Shown here piece by piece: positions 16,418 to 25,055 of a stretch of DNA of 64,000 bases. Each line of letters begins with the position of its first letter. The stretch's first letter is position 1. The translations under genes and the position numbers were made by a program. Under the pieces are notes generated by a model. That model searched no databases and was not told the origin of the DNA. It saw only the letters and a list, made by a program, of their open reading frames with translations. The stretch is from JACCVL01 sp963704295 (GTDB taxonomy: Bacteria > Actinomycetota > Actinomycetes > Propionibacteriales > Nocardioidaceae), in the NCBI GenBank assembly GCA_963704295.1, contig OY969884.1, positions 124,001-188,000 of the forward strand. Reading direction: 5' to 3'.

Positions 16418-17749
16418 ATGTCCGCCCGGCTCCGCCTGGGAACCGCAGCCGGGCTCGCCCTGACCCTCACCGCCGCCGCGGCCGGGGTGCTCCCCACGGT
16501 CTCCGCCTCGGAGCTCGTGCACCCCACAGTGGTGAGCAAGGACCCGGCGAACAGGACGCCGCGGGTGGTGCCGGACGCCTACGAGGACCGGCCGTACGTC
16601 AACGCGATCGCGCACCTCGACGGCACCATGTACGCCGGCGGGTCGTTCGGCACCGTCTACGACGCGGACGACAGGCGGAACGTCTCGGCGCGGAACTTCG
16701 TCGTCTTCGACGCGGTCAGCGGCGCCGTCGACGGCGACTCCCCGCGCTTCGACAACGAGGTGTGGGCGGTCGAGAAGCACGGGAGCTCGGTCTTCGTCGG
16801 CGGCGAGTTCCGCACCGTCGACGGCGTGAAGCGGCCCAAGCTGGTGAAGCTGCGACCCGACGGCGACGTGGACCAGTCCTTCAACGCCCGACTCCGTGGC
16901 GGCCGGGTGATGGACCTGCACATGTACAAGGGCCCGGCCGGTCCGATGCTGGTCGTCGCTGGGAGCTCGGGCCAGCTGCTGATGGCGCTGGATCCCGAGA
17001 CCGGTGCCGACACCGGCTACCTCGACCTCGGCATCGCCGACAAGATCCCGAACGCGTTCGGCGGGCTGAGCGTCAACAACTTCGCCATCAGCCCGGACGG
17101 CACCAAGCTGGTGGCGGTCGGCAACTTCACCACCGTCGCCGGGCAACCCCGCTCCCGGGCGTTCATGGCCGACCTGCCGGCCGGCTCCGCCCAGCAGGCG
17201 ACCCTGTCCCAGTGGTACTACCAACCGTTCACCAAGAACTGCAACCTGACCCGGCCGCGCCGGCTGGCCTACCTCACCGACGTCGACTTCTCCCCCGGCG
17301 GCGGGTACTTCGTGTTCGTGGCCACCGGTCACATCTCGGCTCCCGGCGACCTGCACGAGACGGTGTGCGACGCGGCGGCCCGGTTCGAGACCCCGGTGAC
17401 GCCCGACCAGATGCGTCCGTTCCGCCCGACCTGGCTCAACTACACCGGCGGCGACACCATCTGGTCGGTGGCCGTCACGGGTGCCGCGGTCTACGTGCAG
17501 GGACACTTCAAGTACCTCGACAACGCCGGCGGCGTGGGCGACAACACCGCGCCCACTGCCGTCGAGCGGCTCGGGATCGGTGCCATCGACCCGGCCACCG
17601 GGCTGGCGCTGGCGTGGGATCCGCGCAAGCCGGCCAGACAGGGCGGCAAGCAGCTGCTGTCCACGGCCGACGGGCTGTGGGTGGTCTCGGACAGCAAGCG
17701 GTTCGACGGCGAGCCGCGTCGCGGCATCGCGTTCGCCCCGCTGCCGTAG
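16418..17749 (+). CDS. Secreted beta-propeller-like (delta-60 repeat) protein, copy 2
   Basis: A 443-residue exported paralogue of the preceding gene, of unknown function. Signal peptide: MSARLRLGTAAGLALTLTAA followed by a likely cut near VSASE, as in copy 1. The same blade repeats follow (YAGGSFGTVYD, VFVGGEFRTVDGVKRPKLVK, AVGNFTTVAGQPRSRAFM, VYVQGHFKYL), and the C-terminus is again GIAFAPLP. The two proteins align end to end with few gaps. The difference is concentrated in the first 150 residues and in a loop that in copy 1 reads VEGGGDANPLPG. ATG 16418 is preceded by GAGAGGTCGCC. The pair probably arose by tandem duplication. Confidence 0.8.
   Translation: MSARLRLGTAAGLALTLTAAAAGVLPTVSASELVHPTVVSKDPANRTPRVVPDAYEDRPYVNAIAHLDGTMYAGGSFGTVYDADDRRNVSARNFVVFDAVSGAVDGDSPRFDNEVWAVEKHGSSVFVGGEFRTVDGVKRPKLVKLRPDGDVDQSFNARLRGGRVMDLHMYKGPAGPMLVVAGSSGQLLMALDPETGADTGYLDLGIADKIPNAFGGLSVNNFAISPDGTKLVAVGNFTTVAGQPRSRAFMADLPAGSAQQATLSQWYYQPFTKNCNLTRPRRLAYLTDVDFSPGGGYFVFVATGHISAPGDLHETVCDAAARFETPVTPDQMRPFRPTWLNYTGGDTIWSVAVTGAAVYVQGHFKYLDNAGGVGDNTAPTAVERLGIGAIDPATGLALAWDPRKPARQGGKQLLSTADGLWVVSDSKRFDGEPRRGIAFAPLP
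17006..17142 (+). repeat. Second copy of the 137-nt perfect repeat
   Basis: Identical to 15575-15711. It encodes the 45-residue segment beginning ADTGYLDLGIADKIP and ending in GNFTTVAG in both paralogues. Confidence 0.9.
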
Positions 17750-17753
17750 CCGA

Positions 17754-18359
17754 TCAGCCGCGGTGCAACCGGGACGACCCGGGCCCACGCGGCGCGTCGC
17801 CGTGCCGGACCAGGTCGTCCGACGTCTCGTCCCGCAGGTCCAGAGCCAGGTAGATGTTGTCCCAGCGCTCGTCGCCGATCGCGATGAAGTCCCGGATCCG
17901 GCCGTACTCGCGAAAACCGAGCCGCTCGTACAGATGGATGGCCGCGTGGTTGTTGCCCCGCACGTCCAGCGTGAGGATCTCGATGTCGGCCTCCTCGGCG
18001 GCGGAGATCATCGCCTCGAGCAACTGCCGGCCGAGGCCGTGCCCGCGGGCGGCGGACGCGACCGCCACCCGGACGATGTCGGCGTGCACCGCCTCGGTCT
18101 CCATCTCCCGGCGCATCCAGTAGCCGAAGCCGACCGGTTCGCCGCCGACGCGGGCGAGCAGCAGGCAGGCGTCGCCGTCCGAGGAAGCGCTGAGCACCTT
18201 GCGGACCAGCCCGGCCACGTCGGCGCGGGTCGGCGGCTCCAGCCAGCCCAGCGCGGCCCCCTCGAGGACCAGGGTGTGGATCAGCCGGTGCAGCGCGTCC
18301 ACCCCGGCGTCGTCCAGGCTCAGCACCCGGTCGACCTCGGCCCGCACCTCGTCGGTCAC
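17754..18359 (-). CDS. GNAT family N-acetyltransferase
   Basis: A 201-residue acetyl-CoA-dependent transferase. The GNAT core is seen as IVRVAVASAARGHGLGRQLLE (acetyl-CoA pyrophosphate loop RGHGLG), then ILTLDVRGNNHAAIHLYERLGFREYGRIRDFI with the usual N..A..LYE..GF motif. Substrate unknown. GTG 18359 overlaps the stop of the Lrp/AsnC regulator (GTGA), so it is the last gene of a three-gene operon with the M24 peptidase and that regulator. It is convergent with the propeller gene pair. Confidence 0.85.
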   Translation of the reverse strand: MTDEVRAEVDRVLSLDDAGVDALHRLIHTLVLEGAALGWLEPPTRADVAGLVRKVLSASSDGDACLLLARVGGEPVGFGYWMRREMETEAVHADIVRVAVASAARGHGLGRQLLEAMISAAEEADIEILTLDVRGNNHAAIHLYERLGFREYGRIRDFIAIGDERWDNIYLALDLRDETSDDLVRHGDAPRGPGSSRLHRG

Positions 18360-18823
18360 GTCGCCGGAGCCGCGGGCGGGCGGTTCTCGTACGGGGTGGA
18401 CAGCACGATCGTGGTGCGCGTGGACACGTTGGCCGCGGAGCGGATCCGCGCCAGCAGGTCCTCCAGGTCGGTGGGGCCGGCCACCCGGACCTGGAGCAGG
18501 TAGCTGAAGTCACCGGCGACGGAGTAGCAGGAGGTGATCTCGGGCAGGCCGGCCAGCCGCTCCGGTGAGTCGTCCGGCTGGCTGGGGTCGATCGGCCGGA
18601 TCGAGATGAACGCGGTCAGGCCCTGGCCGAGCCGCTCGTGGTCGACCCGGGCGCTGTAGCCGCTGATCACCCCGCGCTGCTCCAGCCGCTTCACTCGCTG
18701 GTGCACCGCAGAGGTGGACAGCCCGGTCTCCCGGCCGAGGTCGGTGAACGAGGACCGGCCGTCGGCCGCCAGCAGCGCCACGATCCGCCGGTCCACCTGG
18801 TCCAGGCCGTCCGCGGCGGCCAT
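18356..18823 (-). CDS. Lrp/AsnC family transcriptional regulator
   Basis: A 155-residue feast/famine regulator. The N-terminal helix-turn-helix covers roughly residues 8-60 (LDQVDRRIVALLAADGRSSF, then LSTSAVHQRVKRLEQRGVI with SGYSARVDHERLG). The C-terminal RAM effector domain contains GDFSYLLQVRVAGPTDLEDLL. These proteins sense amino acids. ATG 18823 shares its A with the stop of the M24 peptidase (TGATG), and its own stop overlaps the acetyltransferase start. It probably responds to an amino acid linked to peptide breakdown by its operon partner. Confidence 0.92.
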   Translation of the reverse strand: MAAADGLDQVDRRIVALLAADGRSSFTDLGRETGLSTSAVHQRVKRLEQRGVISGYSARVDHERLGQGLTAFISIRPIDPSQPDDSPERLAGLPEITSCYSVAGDFSYLLQVRVAGPTDLEDLLARIRSAANVSTRTTIVLSTPYENRPPAAPAT

Positions 18824-19963
18824 CAGACGTCCAGGACGGTCAGCTCGCGCGGCGTGCGGTTCAACCGCTCGGCGCCGGAGTCGGTGACCACCACGATGTC
18901 CTCGATCCGGGCACCGTGCCGCCCCGCCTGGTAGATCCCCGGCTCCACCGAGAACGCCATCCCCACCTCGAGCGACGAGGGTGTTGCCGCTGACGATGTA
19001 CGGCTCCTCGTGCGTCTCCCGGCCGATGCCGTGCCCGGTGCGGTGCAGGAACCGGTCCCCGTGGCCGGCGTCGGCGATGATCGCCCGGCCCACGGCGTCG
19101 ACGGACTCGGCCGTGACCCCCGGCCGCACCCACTCGCACTGCGCCCGCTGGGCGGCCAGCAGCACCGGGTAGTAGCCGGCGAAGTCGTCGGGCGGCTCCC
19201 CGCCTGCGACGTAGGTGCGGGTCGAGTCCGAGCAGTATCCGGCGGGGGTGGTGCCGCCGATGTCGACCACGACCGGGTCGCCGCGCTCGAGCACCCGGTC
19301 GGACGGCTCGGCGTGCGGGGACGCACCGTTCGGTCCGGAGCCCACGATCACGAAGTCCGCGCGCACGTGACCCTCGGCGACGATCGCGGCACCGATGTCG
19401 CGGGCCGCCTCCCGCTCGGTGCGGCCGGGACGCAGCCACTCCGCCATCCGGGCGTGGACCCGGTCGATGGCCGCGCCGGCGTCGCGCAGGGCGGCCACCT
19501 CGGCGGGGGTCTTGCGCATCCGCAGCTCCCGCAGCACCGGGCCGGCGGCCAGCTGTCGCGCTCGCGGCGCCGCGCTCGCCAGCGCCAGCGCCTTGACCGC
19601 CCACATCCGGTCGTCCACCGCGACCGTGTCAGCGTCCGGCGGGAGCAGCGAGGCGGTGAGCGCGTACGGGTCGTCGGTCTCCTGCCAGGTCACCAGGTCC
19701 ATGCCCAGCCGGCCCACCGGCGACGCGGCCGCCGCCGGTCGCTCCAGCGCGGGGACCACCAGCCGAGGGTCCCCGTCCGCGGGCAGCACCAGGCAGGTCA
19801 GCCGCTCCAGCGGCACGGCGTCGTAGCCGGTCAGGTAGGCGAGGTCGGGGCCGGGCGAGACCAGCAGCGCGTCCACACCGGCCCGCCGAGCCTCGGCCTG
19901 CGCCCGGCGCAGGCGGTCGCCGTGCTCACCGTCCGCGGGCGACGGCTGCTGGGTGTTGGTCAC
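18823..19963 (-). pseudogene. M24 family Xaa-Pro aminopeptidase, frameshifted
   Basis: A metallopeptidase of the creatinase/PepP fold. The N-terminal non-catalytic domain and most of the catalytic domain read in one frame from GTG 19963: VVVDIGG and CSDSTRTYV supply two Asp ligands, HRTGHGIG the His. After YIVSGNTL the frame is lost. The remaining SLEVGMAFSVEPGIYQAG, GARIEDIVVV (two Glu ligands) and the C-terminus RTPRELTVLDV continue one frame over to stop at 18823. One extra base near 18974-18978 explains it; total length 1141 nt equals 380 codons plus one. Without repair the protein loses both Glu ligands. Mutation or sequencing error cannot be separated here. It is the first gene of an operon with an Lrp regulator. 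Confidence 0.85.
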
Positions 19964-19969
19964 CGGCGC

Positions 19970-19975
19970 AGGCTA
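19970..19975 (-). promoter_or_regulatory. -10 box TAGCCT, leaderless start of the M24 peptidase operon
   Basis: TAGCCT on the minus strand ends 6 nt before the GTG at 19961-19963; no Shine-Dalgarno sequence. It overlaps the divergent promoter region of the exonuclease gene. Confidence 0.55.
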
Positions 19976-19980
19976 TCGGC

Positions 19981-19986
19981 GAGACT
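19981..19986 (+). promoter_or_regulatory. Candidate -10 box (GAGACT) of the exonuclease gene
   Basis: GAGACT ends 6 nt before GTG 19993, with no Shine-Dalgarno sequence. This is the GANNNT variant also seen before the GDPD and corA genes. Confidence 0.35.
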
Positions 19987-19992
19987 GGCCCG

Positions 19993-20931
19993 GTGACGGA
20001 CCGGCCCGCGCTGATGCTGCTCGACACCGCCTCGCTGTACTTCCGCGCCTACTTCGGCGTCCCCGACTCGGTGCGGGCACCCGACGGCAGCCCGGTCAAC
20101 GCCGTCCGTGGCCTGCTGGACTTCATCGCCCGGCTGGTCGGTGACCACTCCCCCGGGTCCGTCGTCGCCTGCTGGGACGACGACTGGCGACCGGCCTGGC
20201 GGGTGCGGCTGCTGCCGTCGTACAAGGCGCACCGGGTCGCCGAGGAGGTGGCCGCCGACCCGGACGAGGAGGTGGTGCCGGACCCGCTCAGCGTGCAGGT
20301 GCCGCTGATCGCCGAGACGCTCGGCCTGCTCGGGGTCCCCGTGCTGGGCGTCGCCGAGCACGAGGCGGACGACGTGATCGGCTCGGTCGCGACCCAGGCC
20401 GACCGGCCGGTCGACGTGGTCACCGGTGACCGCGACCTGATCCAGCTGGTGGACGACGAGCGACCGATCCGGGTGCTCTACACCGCGCGCGGTGTCGGCC
20501 GGCTGGAGATCCTCGACGCCGCCGAGGTCCGCGCGCGGCACGGAGTCGAGCCCGCGCAGTACGTCGACTACGCGGTGCTGCGCGGTGACCCGTCCGACGG
20601 GCTGCCCGGCGTGGCCGGGATCGGCGCGAAGACGGCCGCGGCGCTCCTGGCCGCGCACGGCTCGCTGGCCGGCATCCTGCGCGCCGCCGCGGCCGGGCAC
20701 CCGCCGGCGGCGAAGCAGGGGCCGCGGCTGGCTGCCGCCGGCGACTACCTGGCGGTCGCGCCGCAGGTCGTCACCGTGGTCCGCGACCTCGATCTCGGCG
20801 GCGCCGAGCTGACCCTCGGCGGCTGGGACGAGGCGGCCGAGCAGGCCTGGGCCGCGCACCGGGAGCGGTGGGGGCTCGGCGGCAGCGCCGACCGGGCTGC
20901 CGCGGCCCTTGCTCCGCTGCGGGCGGGATGA
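19993..20931 (+). CDS. 5'-3' exonuclease (PolA N-terminal domain-like)
   Basis: A 312-residue stand-alone 5'-3' exonuclease/flap nuclease, related to the N-terminal domain of DNA polymerase I. The metal-binding acidic residues are in place: LLDTASLYFRAYF, ACWDDDWRPAWR followed by SYKAHR, EADDVIGS and VTGDRDLIQLVDD. The helix-hairpin-helix DNA-binding motif is PSDGLPGVAGIGAKTAAALL. GTG 19993 lies 6 nt after a GAGACT box. Its stop is 8 nt from the helY stop on the other strand. It may process Okazaki fragments or repair flaps alongside PolA, which is not in this window. Confidence 0.93.
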   Translation: MTDRPALMLLDTASLYFRAYFGVPDSVRAPDGSPVNAVRGLLDFIARLVGDHSPGSVVACWDDDWRPAWRVRLLPSYKAHRVAEEVAADPDEEVVPDPLSVQVPLIAETLGLLGVPVLGVAEHEADDVIGSVATQADRPVDVVTGDRDLIQLVDDERPIRVLYTARGVGRLEILDAAEVRARHGVEPAQYVDYAVLRGDPSDGLPGVAGIGAKTAAALLAAHGSLAGILRAAAAGHPPAAKQGPRLAAAGDYLAVAPQVVTVVRDLDLGGAELTLGGWDEAAEQAWAAHRERWGLGGSADRAAAALAPLRAG

Positions 20932-20938
20932 CGGGCGG

Positions 20939-23740
20939 TCAGGAGGCGACCGAGGAGTACGCCACCACCCCGCGGCGCAGGCCGTCCAGGGCTGCCCGCG
21001 CGGTGTCCCGCAGCGGGCCGGGACCGGCGGCGACGGCCACTTGGTCGATCAGGTCGACCAGCTGCTTGACGTTGCGGACGAAGTCGCCGGCCGCGAGATC
21101 GGCCTCGGCCAGGACGTCGTCGAGAGCCGCGCCGGAGGCCCAGCGCCAGGCCGCCCAGGCGAAGCCCGCGTCCGGCCGGCGGGGACCGTCGAGGCGGTGC
21201 TCGCGCTCCAGTCGGTCCAGCTCGGCCCAGGCCGAGACGGTGCCGGCGATGACGTCGCGGACCCGGCCCCGTGGCAGCCGCGGCGGGTCGGCGTCCTCGG
21301 GGTTGCGCGCCTCGAAGGTCAGCGTGGACAGGGCCGCGGCGAGCTCGGCGGGGTCCAGGCCGTCCCATGCTCCCGACCGCATCAGCTCGGCGGCGAGCAG
21401 GTCCAGCTCGGCATAGAGCCGGGCCAGCCGCCCCCCGGCCGCAGTCACCTGGTCCCCGTCGAGGTAGCCGAGCTGGTCGAGGACCTCGCAGACACGGTCG
21501 AACCGCCGGGCGATGGTGTTGGTCCGTTGCTCGATCCGGCGGCGCAGGCCGGCCGCGTCACGTTCGAGCTTGTGCCACCTGTCGGCCCAGCGGGCGTGCT
21601 CCTCGCGGTCGGGGCAGCGGTGACAGGGGTGTGCCTCCAGGGCGGCGCGGAGCCGCAGCAGCTCGGCGTCGGTCTGCGCGGCGGACCCGTCCCGTCGGCT
21701 TGGGACAGCCGACCCCCCGCGACCCGGCTCCGGCAGGTCGGTGATGGCGTGGCGGAGCGAGGAGGCGAGGTCCCGGCGGGACTGCGGGTTCCGCGCGTTG
21801 AAGGATCGCGGCAGCCGCATCCGAGTGGCCGCCGCCACCGGCTGGTCGAAGTCCGCGAGCGACAGCCGCCGGGCATGCCGCTCCACGGTCAGCACCATCG
21901 GCCGCGGTCCGTCCCGGTCCGACCGCATCCCCGGGTCGACCACCACCGCGGGACCGGCCCAGCGACCGGTAGGGACCCAGATCACGTCACCCGGGCGGAG
22001 CTGCTCCAGCGACTCCACCACCTCCTCGTGGCGGACCGAGCGGCGCCGCTTGGCCAGCCGCTGCTCGCGCTCCCCGAGCGCACGGCGCAGACCGGCATAC
22101 TCGAGGAAGTCACCGCGGTCGCAGCGGGCCGCCTCGGCGTAGCCGGCCAGCGCCTCGTCGCTGCGGTGCACCTGCCGAGCCAGCCCCACCACCGCGCGGT
22201 CGGCCTGGAACTGGGCGAAGGACTGCTCGAGCAGCTCCCGGGCCGGCTGCCGCCCCACCTGGCGGACCAGGTTCACCGCCATGTTGTACGACGGGCGGAA
22301 GCTGGACCGCAGCGGGTAGGTCCGGGTGGAGGCGAGCCCGGCGACGGCTCGAGGGTCGAGGCCCGGCTGCCAGAGCACCACTCCGTGGCCCTCGACGTCG
22401 ATGCCCCGGCGCCCGGCGCGACCGGTCAGCTGGGTGTACTCGCCCGGAGTGACGTCGGCGTGGGTCTCGCCGTTCCACTTGCTCAGCTTCTCGATGACCA
22501 CGGACCTCGCCGGCATGTTGATGCCGAGTGCCAGCGTCTCGGTCGCGAACACGACCCGCACCAGGCCGCGGGTGAACAGCTCCTCCACCACCTCCTTGAA
22601 GGTGGGCAGCATGCCGGCGTGATGCGCCGCCACACCACGGGCGAGACCCTCGACGAACTCGTGGTAGCCGAGCACGTGCAGGTCGTCGGCGGGCAGATGT
22701 CCGCACCGGTCCTGCACGACCTGCCGGATCTCGGTGCGCTCCGCCGGACTGGTCAGCCGCAGGCCGCCGGCCAGGACCTGCTCGACCGCCGCCGCGCACC
22801 CGGCCCGGCTGAACACGAACACGATGGCAGGCAGCAGCCCGTTGGCGTCCAGCCGCTCGACCAGCTCGACCCGGGTCGGCGTCCAGTGCCGGCGCCCGGT
22901 CCGCGCCGGCGGGCCACCACGTCCCGCCGGTCCCCCGCGCCCACGCGCCGACGGCCGGCCGTGCCCGCGGCGCCGCCGGTCGGTCCGCTCGGCCCGCCAG
23001 TCGTCGCGGGCGACGTTCTCCAGCTCTCTGTTCACCCGGACCTCACCGCCGTCCGCGTCCGAGTGATCGCCCTCGAACAGGTCCAGCAGCCGCCGGCCCA
23101 CCATCACGTGCTGGAACAGCGGGACGGGACGCCGCTCCTCCACCACGGTGACCGTGTCGCCGCGCACCTCGGACAGCCACTCGCCGAACTCCTCGGCGTT
23201 GGACACGGTCGCCGACAGCGACGTGACGGCGACGCTCTCCGGCAGGTGGATGATGACCTCCTCCCAGACCGCGCCGCGGAACCGGTCGGCGAGGTAGTGC
23301 ACCTCGTCCATCACCACGTGCCCGAGTCCGGTGAGCGTGGAGGACCCGGCATACAGCATGTTGCGCAGCACCTCTGTGGTCATCACCACGACCGGCGCCT
23401 CGCCGTTGACGCTGTTGTCCCCCGTCAGCAGCCCGACCCGCTCGGGTCCGTAGCGGCGGACGAGATCGGCGTACTTCTGGTTCGACAGCGCCTTGATCGG
23501 GGTGGTGTAGAAGCACTTCTGACCCTGCCGGAGCGCCAGGTGCACGGCGAACTCCCCGACCAGGGTCTTCCCCGACCCGGTCGGCGCCGCGACCAGGACA
23601 CCGTGCCCGTCCTCGAGGGCCCGACAGGCCCGGAGCTGGAACGGGTCGAGCGCGAAGTCGTACAGACCGCGGAACTCCGCGAAGGCGGGGTTGTCCTGAT
23701 CCGCCCGGAACCGGGCATACCGTCCGGCCGGGGAGGTCAT
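20939..23740 (-). CDS. helY: Ski2-like DEAD/DEAH-box helicase HelY
   Basis: A 933-residue ATP-dependent RNA helicase of the Ski2/Mtr4 class found in actinobacteria. Motif order: Q-motif region LDPFQLRACRAL, Walker A APTGSGKT, TTPIKALSNQK (Ia), DEVH (in VVMDEVHYLADR), SLSATVSNA (III), then ATETLALGINMPA and QLTGRAGRRGID (motifs V and VI). A variable Arg/Gly-rich insert separates the two RecA domains, and the long helical C-terminal domain carries HPCHRCPDREEHARW. ATG 23740 overlaps the dagK stop by 4 nt, so both are co-transcribed. A role in RNA turnover or structure resolution is inferred from the family. Confidence 0.95.
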   Translation of the reverse strand: MTSPAGRYARFRADQDNPAFAEFRGLYDFALDPFQLRACRALEDGHGVLVAAPTGSGKTLVGEFAVHLALRQGQKCFYTTPIKALSNQKYADLVRRYGPERVGLLTGDNSVNGEAPVVVMTTEVLRNMLYAGSSTLTGLGHVVMDEVHYLADRFRGAVWEEVIIHLPESVAVTSLSATVSNAEEFGEWLSEVRGDTVTVVEERRPVPLFQHVMVGRRLLDLFEGDHSDADGGEVRVNRELENVARDDWRAERTDRRRRGHGRPSARGRGGPAGRGGPPARTGRRHWTPTRVELVERLDANGLLPAIVFVFSRAGCAAAVEQVLAGGLRLTSPAERTEIRQVVQDRCGHLPADDLHVLGYHEFVEGLARGVAAHHAGMLPTFKEVVEELFTRGLVRVVFATETLALGINMPARSVVIEKLSKWNGETHADVTPGEYTQLTGRAGRRGIDVEGHGVVLWQPGLDPRAVAGLASTRTYPLRSSFRPSYNMAVNLVRQVGRQPARELLEQSFAQFQADRAVVGLARQVHRSDEALAGYAEAARCDRGDFLEYAGLRRALGEREQRLAKRRRSVRHEEVVESLEQLRPGDVIWVPTGRWAGPAVVVDPGMRSDRDGPRPMVLTVERHARRLSLADFDQPVAAATRMRLPRSFNARNPQSRRDLASSLRHAITDLPEPGRGGSAVPSRRDGSAAQTDAELLRLRAALEAHPCHRCPDREEHARWADRWHKLERDAAGLRRRIEQRTNTIARRFDRVCEVLDQLGYLDGDQVTAAGGRLARLYAELDLLAAELMRSGAWDGLDPAELAAALSTLTFEARNPEDADPPRLPRGRVRDVIAGTVSAWAELDRLEREHRLDGPRRPDAGFAWAAWRWASGAALDDVLAEADLAAGDFVRNVKQLVDLIDQVAVAAGPGPLRDTARAALDGLRRGVVAYSSVAS

Positions 23741-24636
23741 GGTGCCAGCGTACGCAGGGCGCCCGGTTCGACGACGACGCTCAGCGGCAGCGGTCCCAGC
23801 TCCTCGCCGTCGCCGTAGCCGACGATCCCTGGTGCCGCCAACCGGACCGAGCGGGCGCGGTAGCGACTGAACGCCGGGTGCCGGACATGGGTGCCGTCGA
23901 ACAGCCGCGGGTAGGTGCGCAGCAGGTCGGGAGTGCTCATCGGACCGACGACCACCACGTCGAGGAGCCCGTCGTCGGGCTCCGCGTCCGGGCAGATGCG
24001 CAGCCCGCCGCCGTACGACGGCGTGTTGGCGACCGCCACGAGCATCGCCTCCAGCTCCACCCGGCCGCCGTCGATGTCCAGGACGTACGGCAGCGCGGTG
24101 AAGACGCGCAGCTCGGCCAGGGTCGCCAGCGTGTAGCGGATCCGACCGCGGGGCCGGCGCATCGCGTTGGCCCGCTCGGCGACCCGCGAGTCGAACCCGG
24201 TGGCGACCACGGTGGCGACCCAGCGCTCGCCGGCCCGGGTGCCAACACGGAGCAGGTCGAGCGTGCGCACCCGGCTGTCGGCGAGCGCGTCGGCGACGAG
24301 ATCGGCGGCGGCCGCCGCTCGGTCTCGCGGAAGGTCGAGGGCGCGGGCCAGGTCGTTACCCGTGCCCGCGGGCACCACGGCGAGCGGCACGCTGGTGCCC
24401 GCCAGCGCCTGGACGGCCAGGTGCACCAGCCCGTCCCCACCGACGACGACGAGGGCGTCGATCCCCGCGCGGACCGCCTGCGCGGCCAGTCGGCCCGCGG
24501 CCGCACCGTCCGTGCCCCGCAGCGGCCGGACTCGCAGCCCCCGCGCCCGCAGCCGGTGCACCGCCCGCGCAGCGACCCGGTCCCCGCGCCCGTTGCCCGC
24601 GGTGGGGTTGACGAGCACCGCCACCTCGCTGGTCAC
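23737..24636 (-). CDS. dagK: Diacylglycerol kinase family lipid kinase
   Basis: A 299-residue soluble lipid kinase (DAGK catalytic family) that phosphorylates diacylglycerol or a related lipid with ATP. Signature motifs: VLVNPTAGNGRGD at the N-terminus, the nucleotide loop VVVGGDGLVHLAVQAL, and VPAGTGNDLARALDLP. The C-terminal half has ANTPSYGGGLRICPDAEPDDGLLDVVVVG. GTG 24636 lies 6 nt after a TACGCT box. The stop overlaps the helY start. The gene sits between the tat genes and helY, as in many actinobacteria. Confidence 0.93.
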   Translation of the reverse strand: MTSEVAVLVNPTAGNGRGDRVAARAVHRLRARGLRVRPLRGTDGAAAGRLAAQAVRAGIDALVVVGGDGLVHLAVQALAGTSVPLAVVPAGTGNDLARALDLPRDRAAAAADLVADALADSRVRTLDLLRVGTRAGERWVATVVATGFDSRVAERANAMRRPRGRIRYTLATLAELRVFTALPYVLDIDGGRVELEAMLVAVANTPSYGGGLRICPDAEPDDGLLDVVVVGPMSTPDLLRTYPRLFDGTHVRHPAFSRYRARSVRLAAPGIVGYGDGEELGPLPLSVVVEPGALRTLAP

Positions 24637-24642
24637 GCGCGG

Positions 24643-24648
24643 AGCGTA
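24643..24648 (-). promoter_or_regulatory. -10 box TACGCT, leaderless start of dagK-helY
   Basis: TACGCT on the minus strand ends 6 nt before the GTG at 24634-24636. No Shine-Dalgarno sequence is seen, so dagK-helY is likely transcribed separately from tatC. Confidence 0.5.
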
Positions 24649-24674
24649 GTTCGGTCGCCCGCGTCGCAGAGCGG

Positions 24675-25055
24675 TCAGAGCTGCAGGGCGACGGTGAAGC
24701 CGGCCGGCTTCGCGCCGACCGCCCGCGCGAAGCGCCGAATCGCCTCGCAGAGCAGGTCGACGTCGAGCGCCGTCCCGGGCACGGCGAGCAGGTAGCCGGC
24801 CGCCTCGCGGAGCACCAGCACCTCGCCGTAGGTCCAGGCCTGGTGGGTGTCGTGCCGCAACCGCTCCGGGACCGCCGCGCGGGGGTAGGCGACGTCGCAG
24901 GCGAGCACGGACAGTCGAAGTGTCCCGGCGCCCTCGAGCACGCCGTCCACCCGGTCCTGGCCGACCGAGTCGCTGGTCGTCCAGGTGCACTCCCCCGCAC
25001 CGATCCAGTCCGGCAGGTCGAAGGGGTCGGCGACCGCCGGTGCCGGGTCAGCCAT
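24675..25055 (-). CDS. Conserved-context hypothetical protein after tatC
   Basis: A 126-residue soluble protein; no family recognised. It starts at ATG 25053-25055, overlapping the tatC 3' end by 8 nt, which indicates translational coupling. Visible features: an acidic/Pro-rich N-terminus (MADPAPAVADPFDLPDWIG), a central WTTSDS stretch, CDVAYPRAAVPERLRHDTHQ and a C-terminal helix-plus-strand (LLCEAIRRFARAVGAK...). No signal peptide or membrane helix. It belongs to the tatA-tatC operon by position only. Confidence 0.7.
   Translation of the reverse strand: MADPAPAVADPFDLPDWIGAGECTWTTSDSVGQDRVDGVLEGAGTLRLSVLACDVAYPRAAVPERLRHDTHQAWTYGEVLVLREAAGYLLAVPGTALDVDLLCEAIRRFARAVGAKPAGFTVALQL

Noticed and set aside
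18356..19963. A 535-codon frame that seems to fuse an M24 peptidase to an Lrp regulator
   Set aside because: After YIVSGNTL the translation becomes Gly/Arg junk until the Lrp start. The true end of the peptidase is in another frame, so the fusion results from the frameshift.
20909..23818. A 969-codon open frame on the plus strand opposite helY
   Set aside because: The minus-strand frame encodes HelY with all helicase motifs. The plus frame translates to Gly/Val/Arg/His-rich text without any domain, an artefact of third-position GC bias.
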